From the NCBI GenBank assembly GCA_033239125.1, contig BSWB01000001.1, forward strand, positions 21,665,501 to 21,729,500: DNA of 64,000 nt. Direction: 5' to 3'. The position numbers and the translations under genes were made by a program. This document shows positions 43,066 through 54,104 of this stretch, in pieces. This DNA comes from Fagopyrum homotropicum (taxonomy: Eukaryota; Streptophyta; Magnoliopsida; Caryophyllales; Polygonaceae). Each line of letters starts with the position of its first letter. The first letter of the stretch is position 1. Below the pieces are notes generated by a model, which was not told the origin of the DNA, ran no database searches, and worked only from the letters and a program-made list of their open reading frames with translations.

Positions 43066-44582
43066 GGGCAAATTAGCTAACTAGGCTATTTTGAGTTTCT
43101 TATATAGTAAATAGGCTTTTCTTATTTTCTTATTAGTAAGTGTACCCCTAATATATTTTTACCGTCAAACCCTAATGTTCTCTTCTTACCTACGCCGTTT
43201 ACTCTCCCTGCTTCTGGATCTCTCCTCATTTCACTCCTATGGTATCTAGCTTGAAAACTCTCTTCCCTCACCATGAAAACCCAACCGGCCGCCTTCTCCT
43301 TTCTCCTTCTCATCACCGGACCGCCTCTCTCCTTTCTTCCCTCAGGCCGATGTCCCTCCACCCTTTCCCTGGCCGTAGAATACCAGCGCTCGAGCTTCGT
43401 TTCAGGCCATAGAAGACCGGCGTTCTTGCCATCGGCCGTCGAAGATCTGGGCTTTGCTAACCTCCTTCTCCCCGTACCTGCCCACGCCGGCCTTCTACCA
43501 TTATCGTAACAGTCCGGGCAACAGGCCCAGGCTCTTTCCAGTTGGCCGCCGATGACTCTGTTGCCTTCCGCAAAAGGTTGCCTTGCCGCCGCCAGCCTGC
43601 CGCCTTCTCGCCCTCACCGACCACCAGTGCCCCGCCCAATTAAGTAGAGTGAGTCCCGATTGTTTGGTTTAAACCCTAGATGTATTTGGGGATTTTGTGA
43701 GTTTTAGCCTTGTTTAAATGTGTGTCTCTAATTCTAGAATTTGGGGTAAGTATGTAATTCTGGTATGCTTTTCTAGATCTATGTCATTTTACACTATAGA
43801 AACCATATTTCAGAAGGTGAGAAAAAGTTGCTGTTAGCGGTTGAATCAAGAGCATGTATATGAATAGAAATCTAATAATGTGGCTAAAGACTAAAGTGGA
43901 TGCTTTTACGCTTGTATTCCCCTACTGGTGTGTGTGGCATGCATGTGTGCTTTCTTTCTTTAATCTCTTTAGCACAGATGATTCAATTTACTGTGAAAAG
44001 AGGTTTAAAGTAGTAAACTTGTTTATATATTTTTCATTATGTTATTAAAGTGGTATAAATTGTATTTCTGTAACAATTTGGGATATTTCTCGATGGTATT
44101 ATGAAATATTCTGGTATTTTGAAAAATTATGGTATGATGAAATTCTGGTATTATAAAATTTTGGTATGATAAAATTCTGGTATGGGAAATTCTAGTATGA
44201 AAAATTTCTGGTATGTAATTCTGGTATATAAAATTCTAGTATGAAAAATTTCTAGTATGTAATTTTGGTATATAAAATTCTGGTATGTAAATTCTGGTAT
44301 ATAAAATTCTAGTATGAAAAATTTCTGGTATGAAAAATTTCATACCAGAAATTTATTCCAGGAAATAAAAAAAATAAAAAAGAAAAAAAAAGAAAAAAAT
44401 AAAATAAATATATTCAGTAATAATAATTACAATTTAACACTAACTAATGTCTATCATTCTATTTTTATTAAAATAAAGGGGTTAATTATTTTTACCTACC
44501 ATTAAATGAAAGTGGTAAACAAAATTTGGGGTACATTTACTAAATCCTATTCTCAAAAAGGCCTAGTATATCAAATTCTCCC
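43066..44582. mobile_element. Non-autonomous Mutator-like element with gene-like cargo
   Basis: 1517 bp flanked by the 9-bp duplication TATATTTTA (43057-43065, 44583-44591). The termini GGGCAAATTAGC and, on the other strand, GGGAGAATTTGA are imperfect inverted repeats. The empty site is visible in C's 5' LTR at about 32836-32850, so boundaries are firm. No transposase is present. The left half (43180-43640) is GC-rich with a 78-codon frame (43273-43509) beginning hydrophobic (AAFSFLLLITGPP); it could be a captured gene fragment as in Pack-MULEs. I cannot identify the source. Confidence 0.85.
44090..44360 (+). repeat. AATTCTGGTAT array ending in a palindrome
   Basis: About 15 degenerate units of AAATTCTGGTAT type inside the Mutator-like element. 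The array ends in AAATTTCTGGTATGAAA facing its reverse complement at about 44320-44355. Confidence 0.85.
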
Positions 44583-45820
44583 TATATTTTATTAGGAAAA
44601 TATCTTTTCAAGATATTTTATCTTTGGAGGATAGTTTTCCTATATAAAGGGTTGGATTTTCCACAAGTTCAACCATGCTTATACATGCTTAGAGCATCCA
44701 ACAGTTAGAAAGGATTTTTGGAAGGTTGGAGGAAGATTGAAGGAAGGAAGTTGATAGCTTTTATAGCTTTTGTGAAGGGTTTTGTAAGATTTTCTTAGAT
44801 TCCATTCTTGTTGATTGTCTTATTGGACTGTGATCCAAGGAACGCTTGTTTGTTGATAATTGATTCAGTTATTGAAGCCTTTTTCTTAAGGTTTTTGTGT
44901 TCAAATATTCATTCCCTTCCCATATATTTGATTATTGCTTTTATGATGATAAGTGGCTAATTTCTTTGTGCGATTCTAGGGTGATTGGCTGAAGGTTGTG
45001 GGAAAAACAAGGATAGAATAATCTTAAATTTCAGTAGGACCCTGAAAGCTCGAGTCTTTATCCTTAACCCTAGAACATCTCGTTCAGTCGATGAACATCT
45101 CGGCCGGGGTGGAATTCGTCTGACCGAGGTGACTTATCTGATCCATAACTAAGAGTTAAGTGTTAGAGTTTGCCAAATCCTATTCTTATTACACCTTTCC
45201 TGGTTCAATGCAAGCCTAGGATGAGACCGGTAATTCCTTTGTTTGTTTACCCAAGACCATAAGTATAGGTAATAAAGGTTTATCCTTTATTGGGGTTTTA
45301 GTGTGCTTTCATTCCATCTTTGTGAGTTAGCCTAAGACTTACCCGGTAAAGGTTGATTCTATTCCCTTAGTTGGAGTGTTGGTTTGAGATTATAGTTCTT
45401 TTCCTTAGTACCTTGAGACTTACCCGGTAATAGGTTCTTTAGGTTTGGAGTTAGTGAGTAGTGAGACTTACCCGGTGATCTATTCCACTTTAGAAACACC
45501 TTCCCTTTGCAAAATCTCAGCTTTGTCCACTTATCTTTAGATCTTGAGTTGGAACCACAACTAGATGCTTTAATCCCTAGAATTGCATATTTCCTTTAAT
45601 TGACTTTTTATCATCTTTGATTGCTTTAATCGCTTTTGTGGTTAGTAATTACATAGACTACCTATACTTGCTTAGGTTTCACCTAAGTCCTTGAGATCGA
45701 CACCCCGAAATTCTTGCTTTTTACTAAGATTGACTCGTACACTGCGGGTTCGCATCCTTGTTTTGAGCATACATCTAGGGTTATAAATTTAAAGCTTGCA
45801 CACACCATTGGGAGCGAACA

Positions 45821-46000
45821 GTCTTTTTCCCTTTGTTTAAGTACTATAGGCTGCTAGACCTTGTTGTATTCATTCCTTTAAAAATACTATTTTCATGAAT
45901 TTCGGTTTTTCTTATTTGTGTCTTGTTGCAAGATCCTAGTATTATTGTTGTCAAACTGAGGTCGGAACCCATTGTGAGGTCCTAACCAGTAACGTGTTTT
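45821..46000 (+). mobile_element. 3' LTR of E, segment 3
   Basis: 45905-45995 resembles the end of the chromovirus LTRs (TTGTTGCAAGATCC, CCCATTGTGAGGTCCTAACC). It continues E's LTR after C. The final 30 or so bases with GGTGTTACA are missing. Confidence 0.6.
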
Positions 46001-47882
46001 TGAATAAATGGATTACTCTTTTAGGATGGGAAATGAGAAATGCATCAAATTAATTTCAAGTCTATTAATTATATTGTATTCATCTTATTCACTTATTCAA
46101 GTAGGTGTCGTTCATTGAGCATTTTCTTTAAAAACGAGTTTTTACTGTTTTTCTTTGTCCTGACTTCTGTCATTTTTCGATGGTGTTTCTCTTAACCAGT
46201 TTTTACACCGTGAATGCGTTTGACTTGCCTTTATTTAGGGGGACTACTTATAGATTAATTTGAGATACTTTTAGGAGAATATATAACTAGATAAACTGCA
46301 AAAGGGATATGTGTTCCGGTATATTCATTTATTTTTATTATAAAAAAAACAGTGGATACTTTTTACTCACTATAATCATATTCATATTAACTAGATACCC
46401 ACAACAAATTGAAAAAAAATATTAATTAGTGGAATGTGGAGTGCATAGGAGGCTAAAAATATATTTTATTTGGCCAATATTGCTAGGTCTTTACCAATAT
46501 TATTATATTAATTAGAGTATAATTTCATTTAGTAAATATATCCTATAATAGAGTAATAGTGGTAAGTCAATTATACTGGTAAAAATTAGATGATATACAA
46601 AACAAAAGCTCATAAAAAAGCTTACTTCACTAAATTCTTTTATTTTATTTTATTGACTTACTCATTTATATACATGAATATATATATACATGAATAAAAA
46701 TTCTACTTTAACTAGAAGATAGAAAATAAATACCAATCTAACAAAACAAAAGATCATGAATATTATTGTGAGAACATTGTAGTTAACCATTTGCTACAGA
46801 CAAACAAAAACCGTGTTAACCGACTTGAGTGTGCTCTTTTAGTAGTTGTATCAAGTATAATAAAAATCCTTTAAGCATTTAAAAATCCATAAAGGACCCA
46901 AAAAAGTCTCGTTTACGACGTATGAGCTAGAAAAGGTACAAAGACCAAAACATTCGATGATAGTTAGAAGTCCTCGAAGTGTAACACCCCAAATTCTCAA
47001 AACTCGGATAGCTGATGAAAAAAATAATCAATTAAACTTCCGAATTAGATATTGTTTTAAAATAATTAGATATTATTTGGATTTTATTTATTAGATTTAG
47101 AAAAATTAGATATTGTTTGGATTCGTTAATTTTTTTTTAAACTAACTAATTAGATATTGGTTTGATTCCATTTAAAACCGATTGTAACAAACTTGTGATC
47201 TACGACTGGTTATTAGAAGGTAATTCGAGATTTTTGTAACTAACTAATTAAATATAGTTTTAAACTAACAAATTAGATATTGTTTTATTAGATTTAGTTA
47301 AAAAAGATTTTTTTTTTAGATTTTGCTTTAATAAAAAAAAGATTTATTAGTATTTTGTAAAGTATATAGTTTGTTTATTTTATTAGCAAAAACACTTAAT
47401 AATACATGATAATAAGTTGTTATAGTAATAATCTTAACCAAATGAATCTATCAATATTTGAAAAATATACATAAAAAGATTTTGTATCAGTAATTTTAAA
47501 ATATATAATTTTAATAATTGTAATTTAGTAGTATATAGGGATTTGGCGTAAATTCTCAATTTTCAGCGTTCCACGTTATCAAAATATACTCTACTTTAGT
47601 ATGTATATATACATATATAGATTTCATTCAAGAAAAAAATATGGGCGTCACGTCAATTGGTGTATTTTTAAAGTATATAGATTTTGCTGAATAAAAAAAA
47701 TTGAGTTGAGGTTAAATCGGGTGAAGACATGCGGTTTAATATATATAAGATAAGATAAAATTTATTCGGTCCGACTTTTTTAGAATTTTATAAAAAAATA
47801 AATAAACTCGATTTTTAAGAGTAACAAACCAATTTAAGTTAAATAGAGATTTTAAAAGTAAGAAGGAGATTCAACAAGTAAA
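46001..47882. other. AT-rich intergenic DNA
   Basis: I see no gene. It contains a relic LTR tip at 46980-47010 (TGTAACACCCCAAATTCTCA, F type, minus orientation). There are scattered short repeats of AATTAGATATTG at 47038-47295 and many homopolymer tracts. This is the least transposon-rich stretch outside the gene. Confidence 0.7.
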
Positions 47883-47887
47883 TTTGT

Positions 47888-50788
47888 TGTAACGCCCCAA
47901 ATTTTAGGCGCGGTTGCGATATTTATTTTTCCCGACTTCTATTTGATCACATATTTTTCCGTAAATTATTTTTAAAAATTGTTCAGAAAATTTTACGATC
48001 CAGAAATTTCGTTCTGGTTTATTTTGATCGAGTTTATTTAATTCCGGATTTCTATTTTAATTTGAAATGGTTAATTTATTTTATTTTATTTTATTTTTTT
48101 TCCTTCTCTTCTCTACTTTTACTTCACGGGCTGATGAACCTCAGCTTCCCGACTCTTCGTTTGCCGTCCGACCCCTCCCCAACCCGACTTCTCGCTTCCC
48201 ACGTAGCCTGCAGCAAGCACCCTCCCCTCATCTCATTTCCTCCCCCTCGGTCTTACCATCTCTGCAGCCCATCACTACCTTCCTCCTCCTTCTCTGTCTG
48301 TGCTTAGAAGCATCCTCAACCTCTCAGTCTCTCCATCTACCTCACTGGTCCTCTCTTCGATGTAGTCCTCGCTTCATCACTCTCCGTATTCCCCTCGCCT
48401 CGGTACAGATTGCAGGCCGTCGAACCATCGCCACTGCCGGAGCCCCTTGCCTCGCTTTCGCCAGGACAACCCGTCCTCGCCCTTGCCGGAGACCCAAGCC
48501 TGTAGCCTCGCCGCCTCGTGCACCGCCTTGTTGACGCCTTAATCGAAGCCGGAGGAAGCCATCGGAGGGGCTACCCTTACCTCCTCCTTGCCGCCTCCTT
48601 CCTGTCATTCTGCAACGGATGGATTGGGGCAGCAACCGCCGCCTTCATGCTGCGCCGCCAAGAGCGAGGCCGGAGAGCACCTGGGTTGCCGCCGCCCTGC
48701 TCGAGCCTTGCCGGAGCTGCCTTCGCCTCGCCCCTTTGTCTGCTCCTCTGTCGAGCCATGTTTTGCCCCGCAGCTCCGCCACCTTGCCTCGCCGATACTG
48801 GAGCCTTGCCGGAGCCATGGCCGCCGCCAGTGCAGCTCTCCTCTGCCCTTGCCGCCGTGCTCCTTCACTTCCCCAGCCCTCTGCTTTTGCGGCGTGGCCT
48901 TCCCGTTTCTGAGAAGGAGATGAAACCCTTTAGGGTTATTACAAATCAGCCCCCTTAATTTTGGTTTTATTGCAAGTGTGGCCCATATTTTTAATTTGCA
49001 GATTTGACCCCAAGTTTTATAAATCTGAATATATATCCCTACATATTTATTTATGGAATATGACCCATATGCGGAAATTGTATAATTTGCCCATAAAATG
49101 TTTTTACGGGTTTTAACCCTGGAATTTCAATACGAGTTTATTTCATAATTATATATATTATCAATTATTCCCTTGTTGGTTTTATCTCGGATTTATGGCC
49201 CGAAGGTTTATTGGCGGATTATAACCAAGTTTTTAAAATTGTATAAAGTGTCCCGGAAAGTATTTAAGCGGTCTTAACCTTGGTTTTGAAAACGAGTTTT
49301 ACCTTAGATTTTACATAAGTTATATGTTCCGTTCAAATTTAGCATATAAGCTAAATTTGTTTAGCTTTGGTTTTAGGCTCGGAAGCGCCCCGATAAAGGC
49401 CCAACGAATCCATTCTCGACATCCTTAGATCGTCTTCCGTCCCTTGACGTCATGTGAGTACCCTCTCCCCCGAGCTTATGATCTTACCTCGATTTAGTTA
49501 TGTTTAGTATTAGTATCATGCTAGGTTGGATCTAGCATAACTTAGAGTGAATACCAAGTAGTGGTTATGGACCTTAGGTGAGTTTTGTGGATTGTGAAAT
49601 GTTGTAAGGCTTGAGGAGTGGATATTATCTTGTGAGGCTGTTTATGGCTTTAAATTGTATGTTGAGCTGGTGAGAATTTAGGGGTTGAGGTTGTATAATT
49701 GTTGAGATTGTGGTGACTAGGACGAGAGTATCCTAGCATGTGTAGTAATGGTTATGACCGTGTGAGATCGTAAGGATTAAGAGTTGTTATCCTATCATGG
49801 TTATGGTTTATGATCTTGCGAGATCATTGGGACTAGAAGTCTAAGGACTTCTAGCACGTGAGAGAGATGTTGATCGTGTGCCTTTTTACAGGCGTTGAGT
49901 GTCTTCCTGCGGGAAGCTGAGAGCGGGATATAGCGGGATTATCTTTGGGACGAGGTAAGTCTTCGGACTTACTTAGCTCGTATTCTCTGTATTAGTTTCA
50001 ATGCGTGTTTGGTGGTGTGTGTTTATTGTTTATGTGCGTGTTTATTGCTTATGTTATAACATCTAAACCGGTAATAGGACCACCGACTTTATATGTTTAT
50101 ATTTGGCCCAAGTGTATGATAACGGGCGGTGACTGCTATGTCCGGTCCAAAATGGGGATGACTGGGAGGTGCCTTGCGACCAGTCCATCGGGTGATGCTG
50201 ATCCGCATCAAGTACAAACCCGTATGGTGAAAGGGGACAAGGGCGAGATCTTTAAGATTCTCGTGTCACAAAAGAAGTGAATTAGAACGGGATATGACCT
50301 AATAATAAATAGATAATAAACCGGATTGTGTATTTTGGAACATGTTGTGTGTTTATGATGCCTTATGTGTGTGTGTGTCAATACCATGATTCTAATGCCT
50401 TGAATGCTAGCTAACGGTTTTATACCGATATTGTTGTAGATTGCATTGCAGGTTAGGAATGCGGCCGAGAGATCCGGAAGAGTGGGCAGCCGGGGTTCCG
50501 TACATTTTAGGAGTGAGTTTGGGTTAGAGTCGGGTTGTTTTTTATTCTTTGTTTATTATGTTGGTATGCCGCGTGTATGGCGTTTTGGTCTTTGATGTTG
50601 TTTATCGGCTGAAGTCCGTTGTTTGTTTTCTTTTGGGTTTTCTTACATTGCATAAAATGTATTTCGGTTTTGCCTTTATTTGTGCCATGTTGAAAGATCC
50701 GGTGAAATTGTTGTCAGGCTAAGGGTCGGGACCCATTGTGAGGTCCCAACCCGTAGCGCCCCGAGTCCCGCGGATTCGGGGTAATACA
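47888..50788 (+). mobile_element. Solo LTR of the D family, duplication TTTGT
   Basis: 2901 bp, TGTAACGCCCC to GGGTAATACA, flanked by TTTGT at 47883-47887 and 50789-50793. Its right half is collinear with 21750-23372. The GC-rich cassette (about 48120-48930) does not visibly align with that of the other copies. The overlapping Pro/Ser/Ala-rich frames in it (48067-48534, 48518-48958 and reverse frames) are low-complexity and not called. Confidence 0.93.
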
Positions 50789-50955
50789 TTTGTTAACGCT
50801 ATTTTTTGGTGAATCTTTATGACACACTAGTTCATAACTTCCCGATCAAGACCAGCCCTAAAGCGTGCTGTTGGGAGCGCTCAGTGTTGTTTGAGAGGGA
50901 GTTCAGAGGGCGGGAGAGAGATCAAGAGAATAAAGGGGGACGAGAGTTTGAAAAT

Positions 50956-52568
50956 ATGAATGGCGGTGAAGTACCTGCTTCGACCATGACAATGACCTCA
51001 GATGATATGGCGGAGCAATATGTTACTGCAAAAACATCGGTTTGGTGGGACATTGAAAACTGCTCGGTTCCTAAGGGTTGCGATGGTCTCTCTATTGCTC
51101 GGAACATCAACTATGCCCTCTGTAATATGGGTTACCGTGGATCTGTCTCCATTTCTGCCTATGGTGACATCCGTCTAATTCCTCCCGGCCTTCAGCAAGC
51201 CCTTTCTAGCACAGGTGTCACTCTCAATCATGTCCCTTCCGGTAATTTCTGTTCCCCAATCGCCAAACCCTAATTTATGCTTTGTGTTTGTGTGTGTATG
51301 GATTTTGGTTTCAATTTATGCAAGAATCAAGAATGTGGCTGTGAATCTTTTGGATGATAGGTTTACGTCACCATTATCTTGTGGTGTGAATCTTTTAGTG
51401 TCATCGTCAATCTAAAAGGGGGCTAGGGTTACTCTAAGCCGGATTTCAGTTCTTGAATTTGGACTTGATTTCACACTTTTGGACTGCGACAGGTGCTAAA
51501 GATGCGAGTGACAAGAAGATTTTAGTGGATATGTTGTTCTGGGCAATGCAAAACCCTGCACCTGCCAATTGTATGTTGATTTCCGGTGATCGAGATTTTG
51601 CCAACACACTTCATAACTTGCGAAACATAAAATACAATATCCTTTTAGCACAACCTTCTCAAGCATCTCCTGCCCTTGCGACTGCAGCTAAGAGTGTGTG
51701 GTGGTGGCCAACTTTAGTAATGGGTGGTGACCCGTTGAAAAAAGAATGAACCCACACAGAATCCGCAGAAAATCAGAAGAACACACTCCCAGTCAAAGTT
51801 GCTAAGGTTGATCCCAGTTACAAGTGGCAACCTGTTAAGAAAAACTCCTATCCGCCGATTACTGCCCAGATGAGGATCCAAGATAACAATTCCAAGTCGG
51901 CCTATGAACAAACAATGTTATTTAAGATGGCCCCCCATGAATTCTTTTGCTCAAATAACTGCCCTGACAATCCGGATCCATCTGCTAATGTGAAGCGATT
52001 TGAATTCAAGCAAGAAGCGGATCAAAAAGCTTCTGAGTACACGACTTCATCCTCAGTGTCGCCCACTATTTCTCTAGATGTTCTTGATAACACAGATGTT
52101 GGGGAGGTGTCTAAGTTGTATTCTACAAAGAATCCAATTACTCAAAGCAAAATCTCATTGGACACTCAATCAAATGTTTCTTTGAGTTCTGGACCTTCTG
52201 GTACCGGAGTAGATGAAGGACTTGAGCTATTGGGGCTTGTTCTGGATGCTATAGACTGCCTTAAAAAAGACAAGATGTTACCCACCGAAGAAAATATAAG
52301 TGACTGTATTTGCTTCAAAGACCTAAAGTACAGCAATTTCGACATTAAGAAGGCTTTGGATGTTGCAACTAAAAGACAGATGGTGACAACTCTTCGCGTA
52401 GGAGGTGTGTTGCTAATGTATGTTAGGAAAAACCATAGAATATGGGACTGTATAAATCTTGAAGGTGGTGACCCTAAGTACTATGAGAAAGCAACATTAG
52501 AGAAAATTCAGCAGTTTCTTATATCTTCCAGTGGACAATCACCTATGATTGCTTCTTCGTGCAAGTAA
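50956..52568 (+). pseudogene. NYN-domain ribonuclease-like gene (MARF1/limkain-b1 type), copy 1
   Basis: Exon 1 is 50956-51241 (95 codons plus one base), the intron 51242-51492 (GT...AG, 251 bp) and exon 2 51493-52568 (TAA). The NYN domain is a PIN-like metal-dependent RNase fold. Acidic motifs are visible: VWWDIENC near residue 29 and, early in exon 2, LISGDRDFAN. The C-terminal half (ELLGLVLDAIDCLKKDKMLP to WDCINLEGGDPKYY) matches the conserved C-terminal region of plant NYN proteins. Near 51738-51743 the A-run is one base longer than in copy 2, and near 51761 one base is missing. The shifted frame between them contains TGA 51747-51749. ATG 50956 is preferred because it gives a normal N-terminus; the frame is open upstream but without ATG. 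The left arm of the inverted repeat starts inside exon 1 at 51131. Confidence 0.8.
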
Positions 52569-52594
52569 GCTGATTACCGTTATATGTTATAATC
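51131..52594 (+). repeat. Left arm of NYN inverted repeat
   Basis: 1464 bp, nearly identical to the reverse complement of 52641-54104, also 1464 bp. The arms include coding sequence, intron and about 26 bp after the stop codon. The spacer is 52595-52640. Confidence 0.93.
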
Positions 52595-52640
52595 CTTCTT
52601 GATTCTTGTTTGAGTTATCGACTCATTGTATTGGCTCGTC

Positions 52641-54104
52641 GATTATAACATATAACGGTAATCAACTTACTTGCACGAAGAAGCAATCATAGCTGATTGT
52701 CCACTGGAAGATATAAGAAACTGCTGAATTTTCTCTATTGTTGCTTTCTCATAGTACTTAGGCTCACCACCTTCAAGATTTATACAGTCCCATATTCTAT
52801 GGTTTTTCCTAACATACATTAGCAACATACCTCCTACGCAAAGAGTTGTCACCATCTGTCTTTTAGTTGCAACATCCAAAGCCTTTTTAATGTCGAAATT
52901 GCTGTACTTTAGGTCTTTGAAGCAAATACAGTCACTTATATTTGCTTCAGTGGGTAACATCTTGTCTTTTTTAAGGCAGTCTATAGCATCCAGAACAAGC
53001 CCCAATAGCTCAAGTCCTTCATCTACTCCGGTACCAGAAGGTCCAGAACTCAAAGAAACATTTGATTGAGTGTCCAATGAGATTTTGCTTTCAGTAATTG
53101 GATTCTCTGTAGAATACAACTTAGACACCTCCCCAACATCTGTGTTATCAAGAACATCTAGAGAAATAGTGGGCGACAATGAGGATGAAGTCATGTACTC
53201 ATAAGGTTTTTGATCCGCTTCTTGCTTGAATTCAAATCGCTTCACATTTGCAGATGGATCCGGATTGTCAGGGCAGTTATTTGAGCAAAAGAATTCATGG
53301 GGGGCCATCTTAAATAACATTGTTTGTTCATAGGCCGACTTGGAATTGTTATCTTGGATCCTCATCTGGGCAATAATCGGCGGATAGGAGTTTTTCTTAA
53401 CAGGTTGCCACTTGTAACTGGGATCAACCTTAGCAACTTTTACTGGGAGTGTGTTCTTCTGATTTTCTGCGGACTTCTGTGTGGGTTCATTCTTTGTCAA
53501 CGGGTCACCACCCATTACTAAAGTTGGCCACCACCACACACTCTTAGCTGCAGTCGCAAGGGCAGGAGATGCTTGAGAAGGTTGTGCTAAAAGGATATTG
53601 TATTTTATGTTTCGCAAGTTATGAAGTGCGTTGGCAAAATCTCGATCACCGGAAATCAACATACAATTGGCAGGTGCAGGGTTTTGCATTGCCCAGAACA
53701 ACATATCCACTAAAATCTTCTTGTCACTCGCATCTTTAGCACATGTCGCAGTCCAAAAGTGTGAAATCAAGTCCAAATTCAAGAACTGAAATCCGGCTTA
53801 GAGTAACCCTAGCCCCCTTTTACATTGGGGATGACACTAAAAGATTCACACCACAAGATAATGGTGACGTAAACCTATCATCCAAAAGATTCACAGCCAC
53901 ATTCTTGATTCTTGCATAAATTGAAACCAAAATCCATACACACACAAACACAAAGCATAAATTAGGGTTTGGCGATTGGGGAAGAGAAATTACCGGAAGG
54001 GACATGATTGAGAGTGACACCTGTGCTAGAAAGGGCTTGCTGAAGGCCGGGAGGAATCAGACGGATGTCACCATAGGCAGAAATGGAGACAGTTCCACGG
54101 TAAC
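52641..54104 (-). repeat. Right arm of NYN inverted repeat
   Basis: Mirror of 51131-52594. It ends where element F is inserted, so the true arm may continue beyond the window. Confidence 0.93.
52667..54104 (-). pseudogene. NYN-domain ribonuclease-like gene, copy 2, cut by element F
   Basis: Minus strand. Partial exon 1 is 54104-53994, intron 53993-53743 and exon 2 53742-52667 (TAA). Exon 2 is open from end to end, with LISGDRDFAN and the full C-terminal domain, unlike copy 1. Two defects are visible. First, exon 1 is interrupted after GTTAC by the LTR of F, removing the start and the DIEN motif from this window. Second, the splice acceptor reads AT instead of AG at 53743-53744. The frame is also open through the last part of the intron, giving a 371-codon ORF, but that N-terminus is intronic. 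Confidence 0.82.

Larger units (their letters stand above)
32371..45820 (+). mobile_element. Athila-type element C
   Basis: 5' LTR, primer site, gag, protease-RT-RNase H, ORF3, 3' UTR and 3' LTR in plus orientation, inserted in E's 3' LTR. The 5' LTR lacks the first 24 or so bases present in the 3' LTR (TGATAGCATG...), so no target-site duplication can be read. Almost all of integrase is deleted. A MITE-like insert (41096-41231) and a Mutator-like element (43066-44582) arrived later. Confidence 0.88.
42560..45820 (+). mobile_element. 3' LTR of C with nested Mutator-like element
   Basis: TGATAGCATG to GCGAACA. Without the insert at 43066-44582 and one 9-bp duplication it is about 1.73 kb and matches 32371-34083. 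Confidence 0.9.

Noticed and set aside
48067..48958. Pro/Ser/Ala-rich frames upstream of the NYN gene
   Set aside because: Inside a solo LTR; overlapping open frames on both strands indicate base composition.
50806..50955. Upstream extension of the NYN copy 1 protein
   Set aside because: The frame is open but has no ATG there; ATG 50956 gives a plausible N-terminus.
53743..53782. Start of the 371-codon NYN copy 2 frame
   Set aside because: The ATG and first 14 or so codons are intronic sequence that is also present, and spliced out, in copy 1.
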